Positions 1-7,613 of a stretch of DNA of 14,126 nucleotides are shown here, piece after piece. The stretch is taken from positions 1 through 14,126 of the forward strand of contig CAAEBS010000038.1 of assembly GCA_900754175.1 (NCBI GenBank), read 5' to 3'. A program made the position numbers and the translations under genes. The notes under the pieces were generated by a model that did not search any database, had not been told where the DNA came from, and saw nothing but the letters and a program-made list of their open reading frames with translations. The DNA comes from Clostridia bacterium. Lineage in GTDB: Bacteria > Bacillota > Clostridia > Oscillospirales > CAG-272. Every line of letters starts with the position of its first letter. Within the stretch, counting starts at the first letter, position 1.

Positions 1-42
1 AAAAGACAAGTCATAGGCGGCAAAAACGACCAAGATCGCACC

Positions 43-72
43 AAAAATGCCGGCTTCCCGACCGGCATTTTT
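43..72. terminator. Bidirectional Rho-independent terminator
   Basis: A perfect 11-bp inverted repeat (AAAAATGCCGG / CCGGCATTTTT) with an 8-nt loop. The stem carries an A-run on one side and a T-run on the other, so it can end transcription in both directions. It probably closes a gene to the left of the window. Confidence 0.75.
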
Positions 73-74
73 GA

Positions 75-110
75 GGGGCTGTTAAAAACATCGAGTTTTT
101 CAACAGCCCC
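75..110 (+). terminator. Second hairpin terminator
   Basis: GGGGCTGTT pairs with AACAGCCCC and the stem continues as AAAAAC / GTTTTT around a 5-nt loop, with one bulged C at 101. It is followed on the plus strand by GTTTTGATTT. It sits 2 nt after the previous hairpin, so the two form a tandem pair. The minus-strand collagen-like gene also ends nearby (151) and may use it, but there is no T-run in that direction. Confidence 0.55.
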
Positions 111-150
111 GTTTTGATTTACAGGAAGTGAAAGAGCTTCTTTTTTGTTT

Positions 151-897
151 TTACACGGTCGGGGCGGAGTAGCTTACGTTGATCTCGCTCCACTGCACCC
201 ACACCGACGCCCGGGCGCCGCCGTTTGAAATAAAGGAATGAACCTCGCACAAAGACCAGAGCTTGGTGGTCGGGTCCTGCTGGCGGATCTTCATGCTGTG
301 TTCCTCCTGGGACTGGCTGTACATGATACTGTCAAGCACCAGACTTTTCGACACGGTGGTATTGTCATTGTTCTGCACCTCTATACTTCCGCCGCCGTAG
401 ATCGACGTCCTGCGTATATCGGTGAGGATCGGCACGGTTTCATCCTTGGGCGCAATGCTGACCCGGACGGCAGTCGAGGAGGTGTTCTGATAGGTCAGCA
501 CCAGCTTATCCAGCGGAACGGCAAGAACGCTGTTTGTGGCGGAAATATCCGCATGATATTCCTGGAGCGGCGGGATCAGATTGGGCGTCAACACCTCCTG
601 GGCGGTGGTTTTGAAACGGAGCTTATACTGGAGCGGCGTGTTCTCCACAACCGCGATCTCCGGCGTTTCCCCCGGTTCTCCCTGCTCGCCCTTTTCGCCT
701 GTTTCTCCTTTCTCTCCCTGCTCGCCTCGCTCGCCCTGTGGTCCCGTGGCACCGGTATCACCCTTTTCGCCTTTCTCGCCTTGGGGTCCCTCGGGTCCCA
801 TCGGACCGACCGGTCCCTGAACCATAATGTAGGTACCGCAACCGGACTGACAGCCGCCGTTTTTATCTGTATAATTATTTGCACGATAGCAACTCAT
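151..897 (-). CDS. Collagen-like Gly-X-Y repeat protein
   Basis: 248 aa. The start is set by an AAGGAGATAAGAGA-ATG ribosome site; an open frame extends further upstream but lacks such a site. The N-terminal region (1-27) has three Cys (3, 16, 20) and no clear signal peptide. Residues 28-78 form 17 uninterrupted Gly-X-Y triplets, first GP-rich (GPV, GPM, GPE, GPQ), then mostly Glu/Lys triplets (GEK, GER, GEP). Residues 79-248 are rich in beta-type sequence (many V, S, T, N) and probably fold as a globular trimerising or adhesive domain. This layout matches bacterial collagen-like surface or exosporium proteins (BclA-like organisation), but I cannot assign the C-terminal domain to a named family. 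The gene is alone between two terminators, so it is likely monocistronic. Structural or surface role is inferred. Confidence 0.85.
   Translation of the reverse strand: MSCYRANNYTDKNGGCQSGCGTYIMVQGPVGPMGPEGPQGEKGEKGDTGATGPQGERGEQGEKGETGEKGEQGEPGETPEIAVVENTPLQYKLRFKTTAQEVLTPNLIPPLQEYHADISATNSVLAVPLDKLVLTYQNTSSTAVRVSIAPKDETVPILTDIRRTSIYGGGSIEVQNNDNTTVSKSLVLDSIMYSQSQEEHSMKIRQQDPTTKLWSLCEVHSFISNGGARASVWVQWSEINVSYSAPTV
664..816 (-). repeat. Collagen triplet-repeat coding segment
   Basis: Encodes 17 consecutive Gly-X-Y triplets. Because of this regularity the opposite strand is also open in more than one frame (Pro/Ser-rich and Leu/Phe-rich shadows), which are not genes. Confidence 0.85.
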
Positions 898-928
898 TCT
901 CTTATCTCCTTTCCGAGTTCTTCTTTCC

Positions 929-985
929 ATTATATGTCGCATATGTCGGAACGGCTCGAAAGCTTCCGGGAAAAGGAGTATGTCG
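929..985 (-). promoter_or_regulatory. Putative promoter with CGACATA repeats
   Basis: On the minus strand a TATAAT (-10 candidate, 934-929) lies about 30 nt before the collagen-like start. No good sigma-A -35 is seen at 16-18 bp. The heptamer CGACATA occurs three times (985-979, 948-942, 939-933), the last two as a tandem 9-mer ending at the -10. The poor -35 plus repeats could mean an activator or an alternative sigma factor; that is inference. Confidence 0.4.
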
Positions 986-995
986 CCCATACGAA

Positions 996-1033
996 AACGG
1001 CTGTTTTATTCCGAAAGGGATAAAACAGCCGTT
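996..1033 (-). terminator. Terminator of the MMPL exporter gene
   Basis: A near-perfect hairpin of about 17 bp (outer 14 bp AACGGCTGTTTTAT / ATAAAACAGCCGTT, then one T·G wobble and two C-G pairs) around a 4-nt loop. In the minus direction it is followed by TTTTC. It starts 15 nt after the restored stop codon of the exporter gene and isolates it from the collagen-like gene. Confidence 0.8.
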
Positions 1034-1048
1034 GCGGTCATCTGATCT

Positions 1049-4000
1049 TCAGTTTTTCTTTTTCAGGGACAGCTTCAGCACGAAACGGTCCAGCAGATAC
1101 AGCACTGACGGCAAACGACGGTTATCATGACCACCGAACATATCGTACCGATGCCGATGAGAAGTCCCACCGTGGAAATGGAGTTCTGGCTCGAGATGAA
1201 GTGGATCACAAAGCCGCATACCGTAAGGATCAGTCCCGAGGTAAACACCGTCGGCATTGCCGCACCGACCGAAAGCGCAAGCGACTTTTTCTTATCGTAG
1301 GCGCTCCGGTAAGCGACGTAATTGCTCGACATCAGGATTCCGTAGTCGATCGTCGCTCCCATCAGGATGCAGGTGGAAACGATGTAACTCATAAAGAACA
1401 TTCCGTCGCCCAGAAGCTAGGTGCTCATGGCGATAAAGATAGCGCCCTGGATCACGGCAACCAGAATAACGGGAAGCGAAAGCGACCGGAAGATCAGCAT
1501 CACGATGACGAATATGGAGATCAGCGTAAACACCGTGATAAACAGATTGTCATGGTCAAAGGACTTTTCCAGATCGTAGGTTGATACGATCTCTCCGGCA
1601 ATATACGCTTCCTCGCCGAAAACCTCCTTGACCTCGTCCGAAAGATACTTTACAAACCCGCTCGTCTCCTCGCTCTCGTTCGGAAGATCGACCGAAAGAA
1701 GCATCCGGGAATAGTTCTCGCCGGAAAACAGGGTTTTCGCCCTTGCCACGTCCTCCTCGGCATCCGCCACCTTATCCCGCTTTTCCTGCGTCATTTTCTG
1801 CCGGAGCAACGAATTGGTTTCCATGTTGCCGCTTACAAAGTCCAGAAGGTCACACGCCATGACCGGCTGTGCAAGCCCTTTTTCCTTCGCAATGGCGTAT
1901 TTGATATAAACGCCGGACACCTTATCCTTTTCCAGTGCGGATGCCGTAATATCGCTCCGGATCCCGCGCTGAAGCTTGGTAAGCTTTTCATAAGCGCTCT
2001 CATAGGTAAGCGTTTCCGTATCGGCGACATATGCCGAAACGGTCAGCATATCCGCAAGCCGGTTGCGGTTTTCCACAGTAAGCCGGACGTGGATCACGGC
2101 GTTGTTCTCATCCATCACAGTTGCAAACTCCGCAAACTCTCTGCCGTTGATCCTCCCTGCCGGCATTGCGCCGGTCTGATAGAAATACAGAATATAGATC
2201 TGCTGAACCGCTTCTGCCGTTACGGCAATCTGCGGTGTCTGCCCCGAAAGAGCGGTGGCAATGCCGGAAAGCGCCGGCAAAAAGCGATCGTAGCCGTATG
2301 CCGCATGAATATTTGCATAAAGCACCGTATAACCGTTTATGGTCGCAACGGCGGTTGCGTCAGTGATCTGCTCGCTCTGCACCATGAATTCAAGCAGCGG
2401 CAGAAGCGGGATCTTTTCCGCCGGCGTCTGACCGGTGGTCCTGAAATATCCGGCATAGATCCCCTCCGCCTCGGTTTCGGAAAGCGTCACACCAAAATTT
2501 TGAGCAAAGAACGCCCGGAAAGCGTCCTTGGTCATCTGCATTTCCATCTGACCGTTGAACTGTGCGATTCCCGCCGACAGGTTCTTCAGTTGCGCCACCG
2601 TTTCCTCATCGAACATCGCCGAAACGTCCGGATTTTCGGAGGCGGCGATCATAAAGTCCAGCATATTCCGGAAGTCCACGTCACTTTTGACAACCCCGTC
2701 GTAGAAATACAGTCCGTACAGTTGTCTGACGGCAAACAGCTCCAGGTCGGTTCCCTCCATCACGCCGGTGGTCAGTCTGGTATGCAGCTCCTCCGCCGTG
2801 AGATCCTCCTCCAGAACGTCGGAGATCAGCTTCAGCGTCCGGATCGTCTTTACCGTGTCGTCGTCCACAAACTCCTTTACGTCCTCGTCGGTATCGACCA
2901 GCTCATCGGCAAAGGCGATAAAATCCGCAAAGGTCATCTGAACGTCCGACGGCGAGCGGTAAAGGCTATACATGGTAAAGAGCATTTCCGCATCCTTTTC
3001 GGACAGGTCAAGCTTCTGCGCCGCTTTCTGCACGTCATACACGTTCCTCACCGTGTTGATGTACGCCGTATAGTCGCTCAGAACGGCTTTTCCGTCCTGT
3101 GTCCGGTAAGCGGCAAGCGCATCCGCAAGCTTCTGCTCGTTTGCAAAGTCGTTATCCCCGTTCCGGTATATCACGACCACCGAGTTGTTGTTGCCGAATG
3201 CGTCCGAGATCGCCTCGTTTCCCGCTTTGGTATCGGAGAAGATAAAGCGGTTGTTGCCCTGCCATACGCCGCACACAAGAATCAGCGCAAGCGCCACCGG
3301 CACGATTGCCTTTCCCGCCTTGAAAGCGACCGTGCAGAAGGCTTTTCCCCTCGGCACAAAGGCTTTCTTTTTTGCTCTTTTCATCGGCTTGTCGAGCAGG
3401 AGCACCAGCGCCGGCAGGAGCGTGAGAGACGTGATTGCCGAGATCACGATTCCTTTCATCAGCACGATTCCGATATCAAATCCGATCCGGAAGGACATGA
3501 ACAGCAGAGCCAGCAGTCCGACAATGGTGGTAAGAGCACTGGCGGAAACCGGCTTTACCACCGAATAGATTGCCGCTTTCATCGCCGCCGTATTGTCGGG
3601 CAGATTTTCCTTTTCCCTGTGGTAGGCATGGAGCAATACGATGCTGTAATCAATCGAGAGCGCCAACTGCAGAATGGCGGAAATCGAATTGGTGATATAC
3701 GAGCTCTCGCCGAAGAAAAAGTTTGTGCCACGGTTGATCAGAACCGCCACGCCGGATGCGGCAAGCAGAACCAGCGGCTCCAGCCACGATTCGGAGGTAA
3801 TCAGAAGAATCGCCACGACAAGGCAGAGGGATATGGCAAGAATGTAGCCCATCTCACTTGTGATCGAGTCCTGAAGCGACTGCTTCTCGATCGTCGTGCC
3901 GCCGTATTCCACCTCGTAGGAGGACAGCAAATCCCGGACATCCCCCACCACCGCTTTTGCGTTTTCGGAATAATCGTCGCCGTCGATCAATACGACGAAC

Positions 4001-4311
4001 AGCGCATTGCCGTCCTTGTAATAATTTTGGTCATACTTGTCAAAGCTGACGTTCAGGACGTCCGGAATGTCCTCCAGCTCACCGCAGATTTCGTCGGCGG
4101 TGTCGGCGGACACGTCCTTTACCATGACCTGGAGGCTTCCGGTCATGCCGAATTCGTCCTCGATCAGGTCAAGCGCAATCTTTGTCTGCGTGTCTTTTCC
4201 GAGATAGTCGGCAAGATTGTAGTTGATCGCTACCTTGCCCATGAAAACGGCAGACAGCACCGCCGCCAGGGCAAACAGCGCAATAACCGCCGCAATCCTG
4301 CCCCTCCCCAT
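1049..4311 (-). pseudogene. MMPL/RND-family exporter, disrupted
   Basis: About 1087 codons of a two-repeat MMPL (RND superfamily) membrane transporter, expected to export lipids or hydrophobic compounds using the proton gradient. Piece 1 (4311-1417, 964 aa) has TM1 at residues 5-25, TMs at about 155-330 with the family Asp-Tyr relay (D221-Y222), a TM near 335-352, a very large extracytoplasmic region and the next TMs at its C-terminus. A TAG at 1419-1417 then stops the frame. The same frame continues with the second Asp-Tyr motif (GATIDYGIL) in a fragment whose longest ATG-started reading is 1401-1075, until a single-base frameshift near 1111-1118. The other frame restores PSVLYLLDRF and a Lys-rich end at TGA 1051-1049. 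Loss of one T from a TTTT run would explain it. The start is also doubtful: the only good ribosome site (AAGGAG, 4346-4341) points to an ATA at 4332, in frame, where ATG would be expected, while ATG 4311 has only an A-rich leader. Either a decaying gene or sequence errors. Confidence 0.85.
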
Positions 4312-4349
4312 TGTTTTTTTCTTTTTGGTTATATGAGTTTCTCCTTACT

Positions 4350-4377
4350 GGTATAAGATTTTGCACACGGGTTGCAA
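4350..4377 (-). promoter_or_regulatory. Possible promoter of the exporter gene
   Basis: On the minus strand TTGCAA (4377-4372), 16 bp, TATACC (4355-4350). TTGCAA is its own reverse complement, so the same six bases act as -35 for both divergent genes. The -10 matches the consensus at 4 of 6 positions. Confidence 0.4.
4361..4377. promoter_or_regulatory. Candidate TetR operator
   Basis: Inverted repeat TTGCA-N7-TGCAA in the gap between the TetR-family gene and the divergent exporter gene. It covers the shared -35 region, a typical place for a TetR-type repressor to block both promoters. Function is inferred from position and symmetry only. Confidence 0.5.
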
Positions 4378-4400
4378 TTCTTTGCGTTTTATAGTATAAT
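4372..4400 (+). promoter_or_regulatory. Promoter of the TetR-family gene
   Basis: TTGCAA (4372-4377), 17 bp, TATAAT (4395-4400): a near-consensus sigma-A promoter. The transcript would start around 4407, giving a leader of about 80 nt before the ATG at 4488. Confidence 0.75.
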
Positions 4401-4487
4401 AGATAGCGGAGAAAATGAAAAGAACGATTTTCCGCCGCAAGTAAAAAATTGAACGATTTTTATAAAAACGTAAGGAAATAATAAAAA

Positions 4488-5054
4488 ATGAAACCATACA
4501 GAAACGCCGAACGCACCAAAAAGTGGATCCGCCGTGCCTTTACCGAGCTGATGGCAGAGAAAAAGGATATTGAAAAAATATCGGTCACCGAACTTGCCGA
4601 ACGTGCCGATATTTCCAAAACCACTTTTTATTATCACTATGAAGACATTTACGCCGTAGCGGAGGAATTTGAAAACGAGCTGATCGACGCCCTCTCCGCC
4701 GCCCTGAAAGAGATCGGCAAGAGCGCCGCCGCTCAGCCGCTGAACATAGAGGAATACACCCACGGCATCTTTTCTTTTCTCAAAGCCAACGAGGAGAGCT
4801 ACCGCATGGTCATGGGCGCTTCCTCTCCCCGGCTGTTCGTGGACAAACTGAAAAAGATCATCGTCCGGAAAACCGAGGAAAGCGCCGCCTTTCTCCCGTT
4901 CAGCAATAACCCCGAAGAACGGCAGGTACAAATCTACTTTCTTTCCAGTGCCTGCGTGGACGTGGTAGTGGAATATTTCCGGGGCGGCTTTTCGGCGTCC
5001 TTTGAAACGGTCACCGACGTCATCCTGGAAGCTATCAACAAGCTGAAAGGATAA
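4488..5054 (+). CDS. TetR/AcrR-family transcriptional regulator
   Basis: 188 aa, usual length for the family. The N-terminal TetR DNA-binding domain spans about residues 8-58, with the helix-turn-helix at 31-54 (TELAERADISKTTFYYHY is typical). The C-terminal helical region (60-188) would bind the ligand and dimerise; the ligand is unknown. AAGGA at 4472-4476 serves as ribosome site. It is divergent from the MMPL exporter gene, the classic arrangement for a repressor of an efflux gene, and very likely regulates both itself and the exporter. The regulator looks intact although its probable target is broken. Confidence 0.9.
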   Translation: MKPYRNAERTKKWIRRAFTELMAEKKDIEKISVTELAERADISKTTFYYHYEDIYAVAEEFENELIDALSAALKEIGKSAAAQPLNIEEYTHGIFSFLKANEESYRMVMGASSPRLFVDKLKKIIVRKTEESAAFLPFSNNPEERQVQIYFLSSACVDVVVEYFRGGFSASFETVTDVILEAINKLKG

Positions 5055-5069
5055 TGACGGCTTGCCGTT

Positions 5070-5462
5070 TTATATCCACCATTCGGGCGTCAGCTCGCCA
5101 AGCGTCATCACTCTGCCGCTTTCATAGTCCATCATGATCTCAACGTCCCGGTAACCTTCCGGCATCAGCTGTACCATCAGCTCCCGGCAGGCGCCGCAGG
5201 GGGCGCCGCATTTTCCGTCCGGCATGACTGCCAGCACCTTGGTCAGCCGGTTTTCCCCGTTCGTCAGCATCTGAAAAATTGCGTTCCGCTCGGCGCAGAT
5301 GCCCAGCGTGGAGCAGGTGTCCACGCACACGCCGGTATAAATTTTTCCGCTCCCGGACAAAATCGCCGCCGCAACGCCGCCTGCCTCAACGTAGTCCGAC
5401 ACCTGCCGGTCGTTCTGTACGGCTTTTGCCGCCTTATAAAGTTCTTTCCAAACCGGTTCCAT
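5070..5462 (-). CDS. Cytidine deaminase-like zinc enzyme
   Basis: 130 aa, the size of homotetrameric cytidine deaminases and of blasticidin-S deaminase. Zinc-site motifs are complete: C56-A-E58-R-N-A-I (Cys ligand and catalytic Glu) and P88-C89-G-A-C92-R-E (two Cys ligands). Expected reaction is hydrolytic deamination of cytidine/deoxycytidine in the cytosol (pyrimidine salvage); deamination of a cytosine-containing antibiotic is a possible alternative, since the short form and the Leu/Pro/Trp-rich C-terminus (ELTPEWWI) resemble that branch. The start has AAGGAGAT 6 nt upstream, inside the 20-nt gap after the acetyltransferase gene, so the two are one operon. It converges with the TetR-family gene with 15 nt between their ends. 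Confidence 0.88.
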   Translation of the reverse strand: MEPVWKELYKAAKAVQNDRQVSDYVEAGGVAAAILSGSGKIYTGVCVDTCSTLGICAERNAIFQMLTNGENRLTKVLAVMPDGKCGAPCGACRELMVQLMPEGYRDVEIMMDYESGRVMTLGELTPEWWI

Positions 5463-5482
5463 TTTTTATCTCCTTTTATCCC

Positions 5483-5968
5483 TTATTCCGCCAGTTGCTT
5501 CAGCGTGTCCCCCGTGACCCGGTACACCGTCCAGTCGCTCATCGGCTCGGCGCCAAGCGACCGGTAAAAATCAATGCTCGGCTGGTTCCAGTCCAGACAC
5601 CACCACTCCAGCCGACCGCATCCACGCTCCACCGCAATGGCGGCAAGCTTTTTCAGGATTGCCTTTCCGTAGCCCTTTCCACGGTACTCCGGCTTGACGT
5701 ACAGATCCTCCAGATATAGCCCCGCACGACCGAGGAAGGTTGAAAAGTTATGGAAGAACAGCGCAAAGCCGACCTCCCGACCGTCCGCAAGGACAAAAAT
5801 GACCTCTGCCTTTTGCCGGTCAAAGATCCACTCCTCCAGCGTTTTTTCGTCCGCCACCACCTGGTCGGACATTTTTTCATATTCCGCCAGACCCCGGATA
5901 AACTCCAGAATCAGCGCCGTATCCTCCCGTTTTGCATACCGGAATTCCGGTCTCTTTTTGTTTTCCAT
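5483..5968 (-). CDS. GNAT N-acetyltransferase, spermidine/diamine type
   Basis: 161 aa. A complete GNAT fold with the acetyl-CoA pyrophosphate loop R96-G-K-G-Y-G101, preceded by LYLEDLYV (strand beta-4) and followed by DWNQPSIDFYRSLGA. These segments closely match the SSAT family (diamine/spermidine or thialysine N-acetyltransferases), so the likely reaction is acetyl transfer from acetyl-CoA to a polyamine or another primary amine in the cytosol; substrate is inferred from family resemblance. Ribosome site GGAGG lies 9 nt upstream of the ATG. First gene of a two-gene operon with the cytidine-deaminase-like gene and divergent from the MATE pump. Confidence 0.88.
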   Translation of the reverse strand: MENKKRPEFRYAKREDTALILEFIRGLAEYEKMSDQVVADEKTLEEWIFDRQKAEVIFVLADGREVGFALFFHNFSTFLGRAGLYLEDLYVKPEYRGKGYGKAILKKLAAIAVERGCGRLEWWCLDWNQPSIDFYRSLGAEPMSDWTVYRVTGDTLKQLAE

Positions 5969-6001
5969 TTTTTATTTCCTCCGTTTTCCGCTCTTTTCCC
6001 C

Positions 6002-6030
6002 ATTATACCACATTTCCATACACTTTTCAA
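6002..6030 (-). promoter_or_regulatory. Promoter of the GNAT-deaminase operon
   Basis: Minus strand TTGAAA (6030-6025), 17 bp, TATAAT (6007-6002), with a TGG extension just before the -10. Strong sigma-A type. Confidence 0.8.
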
Positions 6031-6051
6031 GCCGGCAGGCGCCCTCCCCTC

Positions 6052-6080
6052 TTGAAAATCCTGTCGTTTTGTGCTATACT
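6052..6080 (+). promoter_or_regulatory. Promoter of the MATE gene
   Basis: TTGAAA (6052-6057), 17 bp, TATACT (6075-6080), with a TGC extended -10. Back-to-back with the GNAT operon promoter; the two -35 boxes are 21 bp apart. Confidence 0.8.
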
Positions 6081-6115
6081 GTTACCAAGCAATCAACCGA
6101 TAGGACTGAAAAAAT

Positions 6116-7528
6116 ATGCCACATATCAAACATTCCAAACAGGATATCACCGATCAGCTGGACCGGGGCAAAATTCTCCCCCTGGTCTTCCGGCTCACGG
6201 TTCCCGCCGTGATCGCCCAACTGATTACCTTTCTGTACAACATCGTGGACAGAATGTACGTTGCCAAGATCGAAGGCTCCGGCATGGATGCTCTGGCAGC
6301 GCTCGGAATCGTTCTGCCCATTACGCTGATCATCCAGGCGTTTGCCAATCTGATCGGGCTTGGCGGTTCTCCCCGGGCGGGGATCCGGCTCGGCGAGGAC
6401 AACCGAGCGGAGGCAAACCGGATCTTCAACACTTCTTTTCTGCTGCTCTTTCTTCTCGGCGCCCTGATCGGAGCGGTCACCTTTTTCCTTGCAGAGCCGA
6501 TCGTGCTTCTTTTCGGCTGTCCGCCGAGCGCCGTGGAGTTTGCGGCGTCTTACCTGAAAATCTATTCCTGCGGCACGGTATTCGTCATGCTTGCGCAGGG
6601 TCTGAACCCCTTTATCCTCACGCAAGGCTACTCCTTTATTGCCATGAGTTCGGTCCTCGTCGGCGCCGTTGCCAATATTGCGCTGGACCCGCTCTTTATT
6701 TTCACCTTTGGCATGGGGGTCAAAGGCTCCAGCCTGGCAACCATTCTCTCCCAGTTCATCTCCTGTGTCTGCATCGTCTGTTTTTTCTTCTCCCGAAAGA
6801 GCCTGTTCCGCTTCCGGATCAGAGAAATGCGCTTTTCCTTTGCCAGACTGGCGGACATCCTGTCGCTCGGCTTTACCCCTTTCGTCATGACGCTGACCGA
6901 ATGTGCCATTCAGGTCGTTTTCAACATCAATCTCAACCGTGCAACCGGCGGCGACAAGGACTACACTGCCGCCCTGACGGTCATGCTCAGCGCCCTGCAA
7001 CTGATCTCCCTGCCGCTCAACGGGCTGGGAAACGGAATGCAACCGTTCGTCAGCTACAATTACGGCAAAGGAAACGCCGATCGGCTGAAAAAAGGCATCC
7101 GGTACGTCACGATAATCGCCTTTATCTTCTGTATTTCTATCTGGTCGGTCTCGCTTGCGGTACCGGAGTTGTACGCCCGGCTGTTCTCCGCCAGTGACAC
7201 GGTGACCGGAATCGTAAAGCGCTACTGCCCCCTGTTTCTGATGGGTTCCATTATGTTTTTCGTGCAGATGACCCTGCAAAATATCAACGTCGCTCTCGGG
7301 CAGGCACGCTCCGCCCTGCTTCTGGCGGTCACCCGGAAGGTCATCATCCTGATCCCGCTCTGCTTTGTACTGACGCATTTTCTGGGCTTCAAGGGCGTGT
7401 ATCTGTCGGAGGGGATCGCCGACCTTGTGGCGGGAATCATCACCGCCGTGGTGATCTTTTCCAGCTTTCCGAAGATCTTTCGCCGGCGGGAAGCGGAAGT
7501 AAAAGGCAAAAACACCGGCGGAACCTGA
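6116..7528 (+). CDS. MATE-family multidrug efflux transporter
   Basis: 470 aa, usual length for MATE proteins (about 450-470). Two MatE repeats are visible, about residues 20-180 and 245-405, with about 12 hydrophobic segments. The start of the first repeat, FRLTVPAVIAQLITFLYNIVDRMYV, is the typical family opening; G-N-G-M-Q-P-F-V-S-Y-N-Y-G in the second half is also characteristic of the MepA-like Gram-positive branch. It should exchange cationic drugs or metabolites for Na+ or H+ across the cytoplasmic membrane; the substrate cannot be read from the sequence. ATG 6116 has AGGA 10 nt upstream and a clear promoter about 36 nt before it. Monocistronic, ending at a strong terminator. Confidence 0.93.
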   Translation: MPHIKHSKQDITDQLDRGKILPLVFRLTVPAVIAQLITFLYNIVDRMYVAKIEGSGMDALAALGIVLPITLIIQAFANLIGLGGSPRAGIRLGEDNRAEANRIFNTSFLLLFLLGALIGAVTFFLAEPIVLLFGCPPSAVEFAASYLKIYSCGTVFVMLAQGLNPFILTQGYSFIAMSSVLVGAVANIALDPLFIFTFGMGVKGSSLATILSQFISCVCIVCFFFSRKSLFRFRIREMRFSFARLADILSLGFTPFVMTLTECAIQVVFNINLNRATGGDKDYTAALTVMLSALQLISLPLNGLGNGMQPFVSYNYGKGNADRLKKGIRYVTIIAFIFCISIWSVSLAVPELYARLFSASDTVTGIVKRYCPLFLMGSIMFFVQMTLQNINVALGQARSALLLAVTRKVIILIPLCFVLTHFLGFKGVYLSEGIADLVAGIITAVVIFSSFPKIFRRREAEVKGKNTGGT

Positions 7529-7565
7529 AGCAAAATTTTACCCGCCGTCAAAACTTCATAATACT

Positions 7566-7606
7566 AAAACCGAGGGAACTTCCACACGGAAGCTCCCTCG
7601 GTTTTT
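7566..7606. terminator. Bidirectional terminator
   Basis: AAAACCGAGGGA-A-CTTCC, loop ACAC, GGAAG-C-TCCCTCGG-TTTTT: a 14-position stem with one A/C mismatch, A-run on the left and T-run on the right. It lies between the converging MATE gene and the end of the redox operon and can serve both. Confidence 0.9.
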
Positions 7607-7613
7607 ACGATAG

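Noticed and set aside
238..1023. 261-codon plus-strand open frame across the collagen-like gene
   Set aside because: Shadow of the Gly-X-Y coding segment; no ribosome site of note and no recognisable domain.
1417..1419. TAG as a reassigned sense codon
   Set aside because: The LysR gene ends with TAG TAG at its normal length and no other gene here has an in-frame TAG, so a simple nonsense change is the better reading.
2089..4356. 755-codon plus-strand open frame
   Set aside because: It lies antisense to the exporter gene, is rich in His/Arg/Gln without any family signature, and its openness follows from the codon use of the real strand.
5057..5072. Possible terminator after the TetR gene (ACGG-CTTG-CCGT-TTTATA)
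   Set aside because: The stem has only four pairs and overlaps the stop codon of the converging gene; too weak to call.
6074..7378. 434-codon minus-strand open frame opposite the MATE gene
   Set aside because: Highly charged, low-complexity antisense product; the MATE gene on the plus strand has promoter, ribosome site and clear family motifs.
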